Assembly: GCA_024404655.1 (NCBI GenBank)
Contig: JAKSPR010000016.1
Span: forward strand, 1 to 16,722
From: Clostridia bacterium
GTDB lineage: Bacteria > Bacillota > Clostridia > Oscillospirales > CAG-272
Direction: 5' to 3'
DNA: 16,722 nucleotides
A program made the position numbers and the translations under genes. Of this stretch, positions 7,937-15,366 are shown one piece after another; the stretch's first letter is position 1, and each line of letters starts with the position of its first letter. Below the pieces are notes generated by a model. That model saw nothing but the letters and a program-made list of their open reading frames with translations. It was not told the origin of the DNA and did no database searches.

Positions 7937-8230
7937 TCAGTTGAAGCAGACGGGGGTATTGGAGACTGCGCTTCTCGGCTCTGCCATGTAGGGCGCAACG
8001 GTGTCGCGCCACTTCTTGTAGTGCTCCGTGGTCTTGTGGAAGGCGACAGCGGCTTCATCCTCGAAGACCTCATACATAGTGAAGCGTGTGGGATCCTCGC
8101 GGTTCTGGAGGATATCGAAGCGGACGTTTCCGGCTTCCTTTCTTGTGTTGTCGTGGTTATAGGTCGTGATTTCCTTGAACTGCTCGATGCAGTCCTCTTT
8201 GACGTGAACGGATACGAGATTGGCGATCAT
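7937..8230 (-). CDS. ABM-domain protein, LsrG/YgiN-like
   Basis: A 97-aa antibiotic-biosynthesis-monooxygenase (ABM, PF03992) fold protein. The pattern NHDNTRKEAGNVRFDILQ (25-42), DPTRF..YEVFEDEAAVAFHK (46-66) and HYKKW (70-74) is typical of the LsrG/YgiN branch. These are dimeric ferredoxin-like proteins that include phospho-AI-2 isomerase/degradation enzymes and quinol monooxygenases; which reaction applies cannot be told here. His26, His65 and His70 are candidate active-site residues. The start at 8230 follows AAGGAG; the longer frame upstream runs across the promoter and is not coding. It is the first gene of the operon with the CE15-like esterase, suggesting a role in sugar catabolism rather than antibiotic synthesis. 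Confidence 0.85.
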   Translation of the reverse strand: MIANLVSVHVKEDCIEQFKEITTYNHDNTRKEAGNVRFDILQNREDPTRFTMYEVFEDEAAVAFHKTTEHYKKWRDTVAPYMAEPRSAVSNTPVCFN

Positions 8231-8278
8231 CGTGATTTTCTCCTTTTTGTAATCGGTTTTGGGGCATTCTGATACAGG

Positions 8279-8297
8279 GGAACTCCCCCTGTTTTGT
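8279..8297 (-). promoter_or_regulatory. Short hairpin in the ABM-esterase leader
   Basis: ACAGGGG and CCCCTGT form a 7-bp inverted repeat with a 5-base loop, between the promoter and the ABM start codon. It could be an operator or an mRNA-stabilising hairpin; there is no T-run to make it a terminator. Confidence 0.4.
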
Positions 8298-8305
8298 TCA
8301 GGTCC

Positions 8306-8334
8306 ATTATAACACACGAAAAAGCCCTTGTCAA
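8306..8334 (-). promoter_or_regulatory. Consensus promoter of the ABM-esterase operon
   Basis: On the minus strand TTGACA (8334-8329) and TATAAT (8311-8306) match consensus perfectly with a 17-base spacer. Transcription should start near 8299, about 70 bases before the ABM start codon. It is divergent from the promoter of the solute-binding protein gene. Confidence 0.9.
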
Positions 8335-8398
8335 TGCCCGGGAACCATGGAGTCCGGTGTCTTTATATGTAAAAAGCCGACTTTTTTCTCATTCTCTA

Positions 8399-8427
8399 TT
8401 GCAATTCAGGGGCGAATGTAGTATAAT
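8399..8427 (+). promoter_or_regulatory. Promoter of the solute-binding protein operon
   Basis: TATAAT at 8422-8427 has a TTGCAA -35 at 8399-8404 with 17 bases between. The predicted start near 8434 leaves an 80-base leader. Confidence 0.65.
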
Positions 8428-8439
8428 TATAATCTCAAA

Positions 8440-8463
8440 CAGTATCCGGATTTTCAGATACTG
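8440..8463 (+). promoter_or_regulatory. Dyad (possible operator) just downstream of the promoter
   Basis: CAGTATC (8440-8446) and GATACTG (8457-8463) are perfect 7-base arms around 10 bases. The dyad begins only a few bases after the predicted transcription start, a typical place for a repressor of a sugar-uptake operon. The regulator is not encoded in this window. Confidence 0.45.
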
Positions 8464-8513
8464 CTTAATTTATCCGAAAAATCAAAAGAATATCACATAA
8501 AGGAGAAAACATC

Positions 8514-10025
8514 ATGAAACAGACGCAGAGAAAAACCGTATGCGGACTGCTTGCGCTTCTGACCGCGGCAGGCGTTCTTGCCTCCTGCGGTGATGCTGCA
8601 AAGCCCTCCGTTGAGACCACTCCTACCTCCCAGGCTCCCGTTGAGGAAGAGACGACCATCGACCCCAACGACCGTTCTCGGGCAAAGGACAACCTGCCCG
8701 CAGATCTCGACTTCGGCGGCAGAACCTTTACCTTCTTCCTCACTGACCCTGAAAAGAACGCTGCCAACTACGGCGGTCCCGAAGAGCAGTCCGGTGAGAT
8801 CGTCGAAGACGCAGTCCTCGCCCGCAACGCATCCGTTGAGGAGCGTCTGAACGTAGACTTAAATTACTTCTCCGAGACCTATTACGGCGGCAACGATGCG
8901 CCTGGTGCCATCCGTACCCTGATCATGGCAGGCGATTCCACCTATGATGCCTTTGTCGGTATTCAGTGGGGCGTCACCAAGCTGATCACCGACAACTGCT
9001 TCTATAACGCAAACGATCTGCAGTATGTCGATTTCTCCCAGCCCTGGTGGAACAACTTCTACATGGATTCCGTCTCCCTCGGCAAGGACACCCGTTTCTT
9101 CCTCGTCGGCGACTTCGATCTGGACGTTCTGGAATACACCCGTGCTCTGTTCTATAACAAAGCCCTCTATGCAAACTACTACGACGACGCAAACGGTCTT
9201 TACACCGAAGTTCTTGACGGCAAGTGGACCCTGGAACGTATGACCCAGATCGTACAGGACGTTTTCGTTGATATGAACAACGACGCCAAGAACGACATCG
9301 ACGACCAGCTGGGCTTCATCACCTACGGCACCATGTCCTCCGTTGACGCCTTTGTTTATGCGACAGATATTTCCTTTGAAAAGCGCACCGATGACGGTCT
9401 GATCGAGCTGGCTCTGATCAACGACAAGGCTGTGACTCTGGCAGAAAAGCTGAACGCACTGTTCTGGGGTCCCGGCGCATACTCCGATATGAACAAGAGC
9501 AATTCGGATGAAATGAACGCTGCCTTTACCAGCGGCCGCGTCATGTTCCTCGGCAACTCCTCTCTGAAGACTGCAAAGGTTCTGCGCGATATGAAGGACG
9601 ACTTCGGCTTCCTGCCCTTCCCGAAGCTGGACGAGGCACAGGAAGGCTATCATGCTCTGGTGCATGACGCTGTGCTGCTTTCCTCCATCTCCGCAGCTTC
9701 CAACAACATCGACATGGCCGGTGCGGTCTATGAAGCTCTGAACGCCGAAACTTACCGTTCCGTCGTTCCGGTCTGGTATGCAACCGCGCTGAAGGTCAAG
9801 TATTCCCGCGACGATATTTCCTCCCAGATGATCGACCTGATCCACGATTCCACCACCACGAGCTTTGTCTTTGCGTACAACTACGCGCTGAATGACGCAG
9901 GTCTTCTGTTCCGCAATCTGATCACCGGCAAGTCAAACGACTACATCTCCCGCGCAACGAAGGTTGAAAAAGCCGCGCAGAAGTCTCTTGACAAGCTGAT
10001 CAGTGCGTTCATGGAGAACAACTGA
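8514..10025 (+). CDS. Extracellular solute-binding lipoprotein (ABC family 1)
   Basis: A 503-aa lipoprotein with signal MKQTQRKTVCGLLALLTAAG and lipobox LASC (Cys25), followed by a Thr/Pro/Glu-rich spacer (30-60). It matches the large clostridial family of family-1 sugar-binding proteins: LDFGGRTFTF (65-74), EIVEDAVLARNASVEERLNV (95-114), LDGKWTLERM (234-243). Residues 253-264 (DMNNDAKNDIDD) form an EF-hand-like calcium loop as often seen in these proteins. It should capture an oligosaccharide for an ABC importer, but no permease or ATPase gene of that type is nearby. AAGGAG at 8500-8505 is 8 bases before the ATG. It is the first gene of an operon with the Gfo/Idh/MocA enzyme 23 bases downstream. 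It is a distant paralogue of the product of 11930-13399. Confidence 0.9.
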   Translation: MKQTQRKTVCGLLALLTAAGVLASCGDAAKPSVETTPTSQAPVEEETTIDPNDRSRAKDNLPADLDFGGRTFTFFLTDPEKNAANYGGPEEQSGEIVEDAVLARNASVEERLNVDLNYFSETYYGGNDAPGAIRTLIMAGDSTYDAFVGIQWGVTKLITDNCFYNANDLQYVDFSQPWWNNFYMDSVSLGKDTRFFLVGDFDLDVLEYTRALFYNKALYANYYDDANGLYTEVLDGKWTLERMTQIVQDVFVDMNNDAKNDIDDQLGFITYGTMSSVDAFVYATDISFEKRTDDGLIELALINDKAVTLAEKLNALFWGPGAYSDMNKSNSDEMNAAFTSGRVMFLGNSSLKTAKVLRDMKDDFGFLPFPKLDEAQEGYHALVHDAVLLSSISAASNNIDMAGAVYEALNAETYRSVVPVWYATALKVKYSRDDISSQMIDLIHDSTTTSFVFAYNYALNDAGLLFRNLITGKSNDYISRATKVEKAAQKSLDKLISAFMENN

Positions 10026-10048
10026 AATAAACCATAAAGGAGACCATC

Positions 10049-11026
10049 ATGGCAGAAAAAATCCGATTCGGCATCATGGGCTGCGGCGGCATCGCAAACA
10101 AATACTGTGAAGCTGTGGACATCTGTGAAGACACCGTGACAACAGCCTGCGCCAGCAAATCCGCCGAGCGTGCGGCAGATTTCGCAAAGCGCCACGATAT
10201 TCCCTTCTCCGGCAGCTACGATGCGCTGCTGGCAAGAGAGGACGTAGACGTCGTCTATATCGCCACCACCCACAATTTCCATGCAGAGCTCATCCGTGCT
10301 TCCCTGCTTGCAGGCAAGCACGTGATATGCGAAAAGGCCATGGTTCTGACAAAGGCCGACGCAGAAAGCCTCTTTGCGCTGGCAAAAGAACGGGGACTTT
10401 TCCTCATGGAGGCCATGTGGTCCCGTTTCCTCCCCACGGTTCAGTGGGCCAAAAAGCACATTCTGGACGGCACCATCGGCACGCTGCAGTTTGCAAACGC
10501 CGTCATCGGCTTCAAGGGCAACTATAACCCCGAAAGCCGCCTCTTAAATCCTGCCCTTGCGGGCGGCGCGATGTACGATATCGGCGTTTATCCGCTGGAG
10601 ATCGTCTCCTATCTCATCGGCGAGCCGGTGAAGAGCGTCTCCTTCCGTGCACGTCCCAACAAGGACACCGGAGTCGACGAGCGCGTTTCCATGCTCATCG
10701 AATTCCCCTCTGTGGACGCGGCCATCCAGTGCATGCTGTCCTGCTCTCCCCGTGAATTTGTCTCCGTCACCGGCGACAAGGGCTACATCGAGATCCCCAC
10801 GGCAAGCTACGGCGACACTGCGTTCCGCTATGACGAAAACCGCAATCTTGTGGAAGAATGGCGTCCCGCTTATCCCGGCGGCAACGGCTTTGTCTATGAG
10901 ATCGAGGAAGTTGTCCGCTGTCTGCGTGCAGGCAAGCTGGAATCCGACGTCGAACCCGCCTCCGCCACCATCGAGTGTGCCGGAATTTTCGATACCGTCC
11001 TTGCCGACATCCGGAAGAATCTCTGA
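10049..11026 (+). CDS. Gfo/Idh/MocA family NAD(P)-dependent oxidoreductase
   Basis: A 325-aa cytosolic oxidoreductase, likely acting on a sugar or sugar-acid derivative taken up with the help of the preceding binding protein. It has an N-terminal Rossmann fold with GIMGCGGIA (8-16), the family's EKP-type motif as EKA (95-97, Lys96 catalytic) and the C-terminal AGGAMYDIGVYPL (171-183). That last pattern is typical of the subgroup with dihydrodiol and D-xylose dehydrogenases. The family also includes inositol and glucose-fructose oxidoreductases, so the substrate is not determined. AAAGGAG precedes the ATG. The 23-base gap upstream and 33-base gap downstream indicate one transcript with its neighbours. 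Confidence 0.93.
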   Translation: MAEKIRFGIMGCGGIANKYCEAVDICEDTVTTACASKSAERAADFAKRHDIPFSGSYDALLAREDVDVVYIATTHNFHAELIRASLLAGKHVICEKAMVLTKADAESLFALAKERGLFLMEAMWSRFLPTVQWAKKHILDGTIGTLQFANAVIGFKGNYNPESRLLNPALAGGAMYDIGVYPLEIVSYLIGEPVKSVSFRARPNKDTGVDERVSMLIEFPSVDAAIQCMLSCSPREFVSVTGDKGYIEIPTASYGDTAFRYDENRNLVEEWRPAYPGGNGFVYEIEEVVRCLRAGKLESDVEPASATIECAGIFDTVLADIRKNL

Positions 11027-11059
11027 TCATTCCTCCCGAACGCCAAAGGAGCGACTGCC

Positions 11060-11773
11060 ATGACACCAACCGAACGTGACAATATGACCGTCTGTCCCGC
11101 CTGCAGACAAAGTGTCAAAAAGGCCCGGTTCTGTCCGGAGTGCGGAACACCTCTTCCCTTTAAGAAGTGCCCCGGCTGCGGGGAGATCGTGGAAGACCGA
11201 AAATTCTGCGGGAATTGCGGCGCCAGCCTGACAGGAAATGACGCGTCGACGCCTCCCCCACAGACAGTGACGTTTCCGTCCGGCATGATCGGGGTCAACA
11301 TGGGCATGATGGGCAGGATGGGCTGCACGCAGCCTCCGGAGAAAACAGTCTCCGAAAAGATTCCCGCAGAGCGCATCACGGGCTTTTCAAGACTGCGCAT
11401 CGGGTCCTGTCCGTGTACGGCAATCACCTACGTCTGGCTTCTTACAAAGACCGATGACGGACTGTTAGCTGAGCACTACTACGCCCCCACCTTCGACCAC
11501 GACAAAAAAGGCCGTGTCGTTTCCGTTGTTTCCCACGGTTCCGAGGCATACGAAGCGATTCTTGCGCTCCTCAGACAGCATGACGTCGGTATGTGGAACG
11601 GCTTCTGGGGTACTCCCCCGGCGGGTATCCGCGATGGGGAGACCTGTGAATTTTTCGTCGTCCTCCCCGACGGCACGGAGATCCGGGCCGCAGGCAACAA
11701 TCACATGCCTGACGGGTTCTCCGCCATCCGCAATGCTGCGGCGGAACTTTGCAGGGAAAGAAAATCAGAATAA
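11060..11773 (+). CDS. Double zinc-ribbon protein with uncharacterised C-terminal domain
   Basis: A 237-aa soluble protein. The N-terminus has four CxxC knuckles: C12/C15, C25/C28, C37/C40 and C50/C53, forming two zinc ribbons. A Pro/Gly/Met-rich linker (about 62-90) leads to an alpha/beta domain (about 105-232) that includes NGFWGTPPAGIRDGETCEFF and LPDGTEIRAAGNNHMPDGF. I know this C-terminal pattern only as an uncharacterised domain common in clostridial proteins. No catalytic motif is evident; scaffolding or sensing are possible. The ATG at 11060 has AAAGGAG 8 bases upstream. It is the last gene of the operon and ends 10 bases before the shared terminator. Confidence 0.75.
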   Translation: MTPTERDNMTVCPACRQSVKKARFCPECGTPLPFKKCPGCGEIVEDRKFCGNCGASLTGNDASTPPPQTVTFPSGMIGVNMGMMGRMGCTQPPEKTVSEKIPAERITGFSRLRIGSCPCTAITYVWLLTKTDDGLLAEHYYAPTFDHDKKGRVVSVVSHGSEAYEAILALLRQHDVGMWNGFWGTPPAGIRDGETCEFFVVLPDGTEIRAAGNNHMPDGFSAIRNAAAELCRERKSE

Positions 11774-11783
11774 AACAGAAAAA

Positions 11784-11829
11784 CAGCTTCCGTCAGATGA
11801 TGGAAGCTGCTTCATTTTTGACTTTTTTT
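11784..11829. terminator. Bidirectional terminator between convergent operons
   Basis: CAGCTTCC (11784-11791) pairs with GGAAGCTG (11802-11809). On the plus strand it is followed by CTTCATTTTTGACTTTTTTT, and on the minus strand by TTTTTCTGTTTTA, so it can stop both the zinc-ribbon operon and the binding-protein transcript. Confidence 0.85.
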
Positions 11830-11832
11830 CAA

Positions 11833-11896
11833 AATTGGAACTGTAAAGTTCCAATTCGTTATTGGGGGTTATCACGGCGGGAGCAAGCCCCCGCCG
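11833..11896. repeat. Two further hairpins in the convergent intergenic region
   Basis: A perfect 10-bp stem (11833-11842 with 11847-11856, loop GTAA) is followed by a 7-bp GC stem, CGGCGGG (11875-11881) with CCCGCCG (11890-11896). Neither has a T-run. They may be palindromic repeats or mRNA 3'-end protectors. Confidence 0.6.
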
Positions 11897-11929
11897 CAGT
11901 TCAACCGGAAATCCCAATCATCGAAAAAA

Positions 11930-13399
11930 TCAATCTCTCACATTCTGATATGCCTCAATGGTTGCATTGATGGCATCCTCTGTCTTTGACAGGCGGGATT
12001 CGTATGTAGAGGTGAATTTATTGGACTTGGTGTCACGGACGCCGATCAGATAATCATCCCACTTGCCCCAGTTATAAATGATCGCAAGGTCATAAATACG
12101 GTTGGAGAAGATCAGATCGAGCATCTCTGCGGAATCGTTATCGCGGAGCACCTTGCCCTGCAGGGTGGTATCATAATATGCCGCGCGGAGGGTGGAGGTG
12201 GATTCGTAAGCCATGGCGTCAATGACGGCTGCTGCCTTGACGGGATCGGAGCAGGTCGTCGGGACGCACCACAGATGCGTGCAGTTATTGAAGGTGACAA
12301 GATTATAATACTGCTCCTGCGCGTCGTCATATTTCGGAATGGGCAGGATGCCGAAGTCGTTTTCGCAGTTCACACGGAGGTCTTTGCGGATATCCCAGAC
12401 TGCGAACTGGGTAAACAGGCAGCGGTCTGCGGTGAAACATTCCTTCTGATCGCCGGAGAAGCCGCCGGTCACATCGGTTCTGCCGGAGGTGACGGAATTG
12501 AAAATCTTATCAAAAACGTCCACGCTGCGGGAATTATAGACGGACAGCTGCGGATAGCCTTCCGCGTCCATCGTGGAAATGCGCTCGCCTGCACCGTAGA
12601 AATAGTATTCCGGTGCCCAGCCGTAAATATAAAGACCGACCTGATCGTCCTTTGTGATCTTGCCGTTGTTGTCAAGGTCGATATTTGCCTTCAATGCCAT
12701 CTCCAGCATCCGGTCGAGGGTCCATTTGCCGTCACGCACCAGCTGATAGGGATCGGGGAGGTCGAGATCCTTGATGAGTTTCTTTGAAAAGACGCTGACA
12801 CGGGTCAGGTCCCATGTACTGATGTTCATGTCACCCGTGACGAAATACATGTGTCCGCCGATGGTGAACGCATCCACGCAGCTCTGATCCCAGTAAGGCT
12901 TGGAGAAATCCAGATTCATGGAATAAAGGTCAAGGAGCATGCCCTCCTGTGCAAGGGATGCGGCATTGGTACCGAGGACGATACCGCACTCCACGGCGTC
13001 TCCTGCCTGTACCACGCGGGAAAGCTCCTGATACTGGTCGCCCTGGGAATCCCACTGTTCAATGGAGCAGTTATAGCGTTCCTCGATGGAGCGGTTGCGG
13101 CGGTAGACCGCATCGTTGATGGGTTCGCCGTTTTCCTCGGAAGCAAAGAAGTCCTCGCAGAGGAAATTGCCGTTGCCGGTGGTGGAGCTGCGGACGTTGG
13201 TATAGAACCGATAGCCGCCCAGGTCTGTGACCGCCGGAGCATTGGGGTCTGTGGTTTCTGCTTCTGTCTCTATTGCATTGTCGGGGGTGGGAACCGTATC
13301 TTTGCCGGGAGTCGGGTCTGCGGCGGTCTCGCCGCATGCGCTCAGCAGAGAAACAGCCAGAAGTCCTGCAAGGATTCCGGTCACGGGAAACTTTTTCAT
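11930..13399 (-). CDS. Extracellular solute-binding lipoprotein (ABC family 1), second copy
   Basis: A 489-aa lipoprotein with signal MKKFPVTGILAGLLAVSL and lipobox LSAC (Cys22), then an acidic/Pro/Thr spacer (25-57). The family signatures are GEPINDAVYRRNRSIEERYN (91-110) and VRDGKWTLDRM (221-231). Residues 241-252 (DLDNNGKITKDD) are a near-canonical EF-hand calcium loop. It is clearly related to the product of 8514-10025 but diverged outside these motifs, so it probably binds a different sugar. It lies 159 bases after metI on the same strand, with an inverted repeat between; the ribosome binding site is weak and no clear promoter is seen, so read-through from the met operon is possible. No cognate permease is present. 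Confidence 0.9.
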   Translation of the reverse strand: MKKFPVTGILAGLLAVSLLSACGETAADPTPGKDTVPTPDNAIETEAETTDPNAPAVTDLGGYRFYTNVRSSTTGNGNFLCEDFFASEENGEPINDAVYRRNRSIEERYNCSIEQWDSQGDQYQELSRVVQAGDAVECGIVLGTNAASLAQEGMLLDLYSMNLDFSKPYWDQSCVDAFTIGGHMYFVTGDMNISTWDLTRVSVFSKKLIKDLDLPDPYQLVRDGKWTLDRMLEMALKANIDLDNNGKITKDDQVGLYIYGWAPEYYFYGAGERISTMDAEGYPQLSVYNSRSVDVFDKIFNSVTSGRTDVTGGFSGDQKECFTADRCLFTQFAVWDIRKDLRVNCENDFGILPIPKYDDAQEQYYNLVTFNNCTHLWCVPTTCSDPVKAAAVIDAMAYESTSTLRAAYYDTTLQGKVLRDNDSAEMLDLIFSNRIYDLAIIYNWGKWDDYLIGVRDTKSNKFTSTYESRLSKTEDAINATIEAYQNVRD

Positions 13400-13445
13400 A
13401 GGGCTTGTCTCACTTTCCTTTGATTTGTTATGAAGTCTATGGATG

Positions 13446-13460
13446 CGGCACGTTGTGCCG
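13446..13460. repeat. Short hairpin upstream of second binding-protein gene
   Basis: CGGCAC (13446-13451) and GTGCCG (13455-13460) form a 6-bp stem with a GTT loop. On the plus strand a weak GCATTTTCGG follows; on the minus strand it lies in the leader of the lipoprotein gene. Confidence 0.45.
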
Positions 13461-13490
13461 GCATTTTCGGATTTGGGACGGACATGAAAC

Positions 13491-13552
13491 CATCGCCCGC
13501 ATGTTCAGACGGTGGTGCGGATGCACGGGCTGCAGATATCATGCGGGCGATG
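13491..13552. repeat. Large inverted repeat between metI and the second binding-protein gene
   Basis: Perfect 13-base arms, CATCGCCCGCATG (13491-13503) and CATGCGGGCGATG (13540-13552), enclose 36 bases that contain a smaller GTGC/GCAC hairpin. It starts 6 bases after the metI stop codon (13559) on the minus strand. There is no T-run, so it may stabilise the metQNI mRNA end or be an imperfect terminator rather than a classic one. Confidence 0.8.
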
Positions 13553-13558
13553 AAAAAC

Positions 13559-14272
13559 TTATTTCTTCCGGTTGCGGATACGTTTGTCGGAATGAACCGA
13601 CAGATACGTACCGAGGGACTGGAACACCTGCACAAGCAGGATCAGGAGGATGACCGCCATCAGCATGACGAGATACTTATAGCGGTAGTAGCCGTAATTG
13701 ATGGCGATCTTACCGAGGCCGCCGCCGCCGATGATACCGCTCATGGCGGAATAACCGAGCACCGTGGTCACGGCGATGGTGACATTGGAAATGAGGGACG
13801 GAACGGATTCCGGGATCATGACCTTCCAGACGATCTGGAACGGGGATGCCCCCATACTCTGCGCCGCCTCGATGATGTTGGGGTTGACCTCACGCAGAGA
13901 GCCCTCGATCAAGCGCGCTACAAAGGGGAACGCCGCGATGACCAGCGGTACGATGGATGCCACGGTACCGACGGTCGTACCGACGATCAGACGGGTCAGC
14001 GGGAAAACGAGGATCATCAGAATGAGGAACGGCACGGAGCGCAGAAGGTTGATGACGACATTGAGCACCTGCATAAGCCATGCGGGAAGCGGGCGCACGC
14101 CGCCCTTTTCTCCTGTCACCAGAAGCACGCCCAGCGGCATGCCGAGGATGATGGCAAACAGGGTCGCAAGCACCGTGACATAGAAGGTCTCCCACAGTGC
14201 CAGCGGGAATTCGTTTTTGAGGATCCAGAGCGCTTCTTCCAGCGCTTCGGCGGAAAACATACGGTCAAGCAT
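13559..14272 (-). CDS. metI: Methionine ABC transporter permease MetI
   Basis: A 237-aa inner-membrane permease that forms the methionine channel as a dimer with MetN. It has about five to six membrane helices and the binding-protein-dependent EAA loop EAAQSMGASPFQIVWK (135-150), plus the MetI-typical LLRSVPFLILM (76-86) and SGIIGGGGLGKIAINYGYYRY segment near residues 193-213. The length fits the family. Its start overlaps the metN stop by 8 bases, and AAAGGAGG within the metN end is 9 bases before the ATG, indicating coupled translation. It is the third gene of the metQ-metN-metI operon. Confidence 0.95.
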   Translation of the reverse strand: MLDRMFSAEALEEALWILKNEFPLALWETFYVTVLATLFAIILGMPLGVLLVTGEKGGVRPLPAWLMQVLNVVINLLRSVPFLILMILVFPLTRLIVGTTVGTVASIVPLVIAAFPFVARLIEGSLREVNPNIIEAAQSMGASPFQIVWKVMIPESVPSLISNVTIAVTTVLGYSAMSGIIGGGGLGKIAINYGYYRYKYLVMLMAVILLILLVQVFQSLGTYLSVHSDKRIRNRKK

Positions 14273-15332
14273 CGGCTCTGTCCTCCTTTGCTGCGGGTTC
14301 GATCATGATCTGGGGATCATCCGCAAAGTACGCTTTGACCCGCTCCACGGCCTCCATGCCGCCGGGAATGCCCAGCAGCATATTGCCGAAGACCTTATCT
14401 CCGATACAGCGGGTGGAAGCATAGAGGATATTCACGGCGATGCCGGTATCAATCGCCATCTGGGTGATCATGGCGCGGTCCGTGGTATGGGAGCCGTCAA
14501 AGACGAGGCGGACGGGGATATCATCCGGATTGCCTGCGGCGGGAATCCCGCCGGGGATCTCTGCCTCCATGGGGCTCTTATCCGCATCGGGGAAGACCAG
14601 TCTGCGGGCGGCGTCGGATTTCGGGGCGGAGAAGACCTCTGCCACCTCTCCCGTCTCCACGACACAGCCGTGGTCGAGGATGGCGACGTGGGAGCAGACC
14701 TCCTCAACGACGCTCATCTGGTGGGTGATGATGATGACGGTGATGCCCAGCTTCTTATTGATATCCCGGATGAGTTCCAGGATGGCGTGGGTGGTATTGG
14801 GGTCAAGAGCTGAAGTCGCCTCATCGCACAGAAGCACCTTCGGCTGGGTTGCAAGCGCACGCGCGATGGCGATACGCTGCTGCTGACCGCCGGAGAGCTG
14901 TGCCGGATACGCCTTCGCCTTATCCGGAAGACCGACGGTTTCCAGAAGCTCCGATGCGCGTCTGACGGCTTCCGTCCGTTTCACGCCGGAAAGCTCCAGC
15001 GGGAAGCAGATATTGTCAAGGCAGGTCCTCTGCATGAGCAGATTGAAGCCCTGAAAGATCATGGTGATGCTGCGGCGCATCTGCCGCAGTTCCTTTTCGG
15101 AAAGGGAGCCCATATCCGTGCCGTCGATGAGCACCTTGCCCTCCGTTGGGCGCTCCAGCATATTGATGCAGCGCACAAGGGTGGATTTTCCGGCGCCGGA
15201 CATGCCGATGATACCGTAAATCTCACCGTCACCGACGGTCAGGCTGACATTTTTCAAAGCGTCAAAGGTCTCCTGCTTTCCGTCCTCTCCCACAACGGAA
15301 AAGGTTTTCGTCAGATTCTGAATTTCGATCAT
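14265..15332 (-). CDS. metN: Methionine ABC transporter ATP-binding protein MetN
   Basis: A 355-aa ATPase driving methionine import. Walker A is GMSGAGKST (43-51), Q-loop FQG (93-95), signature LSGGQ (146-150), Walker B VLLCDE (166-171) and H-loop His204. The C-terminal region (about 270-345, PVRLVFDGSHTTDRAMI through CIGDKVFGNMLLGIPG) is the NIL/C2 domain, which binds methionine and inhibits the transporter when intracellular methionine is high. The protein therefore has the full MetN architecture, supporting a true methionine importer rather than a generic ATPase. It starts 34 bases after metQ with an AAGGAAA ribosome binding site. Confidence 0.96.
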   Translation of the reverse strand: MIEIQNLTKTFSVVGEDGKQETFDALKNVSLTVGDGEIYGIIGMSGAGKSTLVRCINMLERPTEGKVLIDGTDMGSLSEKELRQMRRSITMIFQGFNLLMQRTCLDNICFPLELSGVKRTEAVRRASELLETVGLPDKAKAYPAQLSGGQQQRIAIARALATQPKVLLCDEATSALDPNTTHAILELIRDINKKLGITVIIITHQMSVVEEVCSHVAILDHGCVVETGEVAEVFSAPKSDAARRLVFPDADKSPMEAEIPGGIPAAGNPDDIPVRLVFDGSHTTDRAMITQMAIDTGIAVNILYASTRCIGDKVFGNMLLGIPGGMEAVERVKAYFADDPQIMIEPAAKEDRADA

Positions 15333-15366
15333 GCCGTTTTCCTTCCGGTTTTTTTGAAAAATGATC

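Noticed and set aside
6622..7944. 440-codon plus-strand frame opposite the CE15-like esterase
   Set aside because: Antisense to a gene with a clear family, catalytic motif, promoter and terminator; it shows no recognisable domain.
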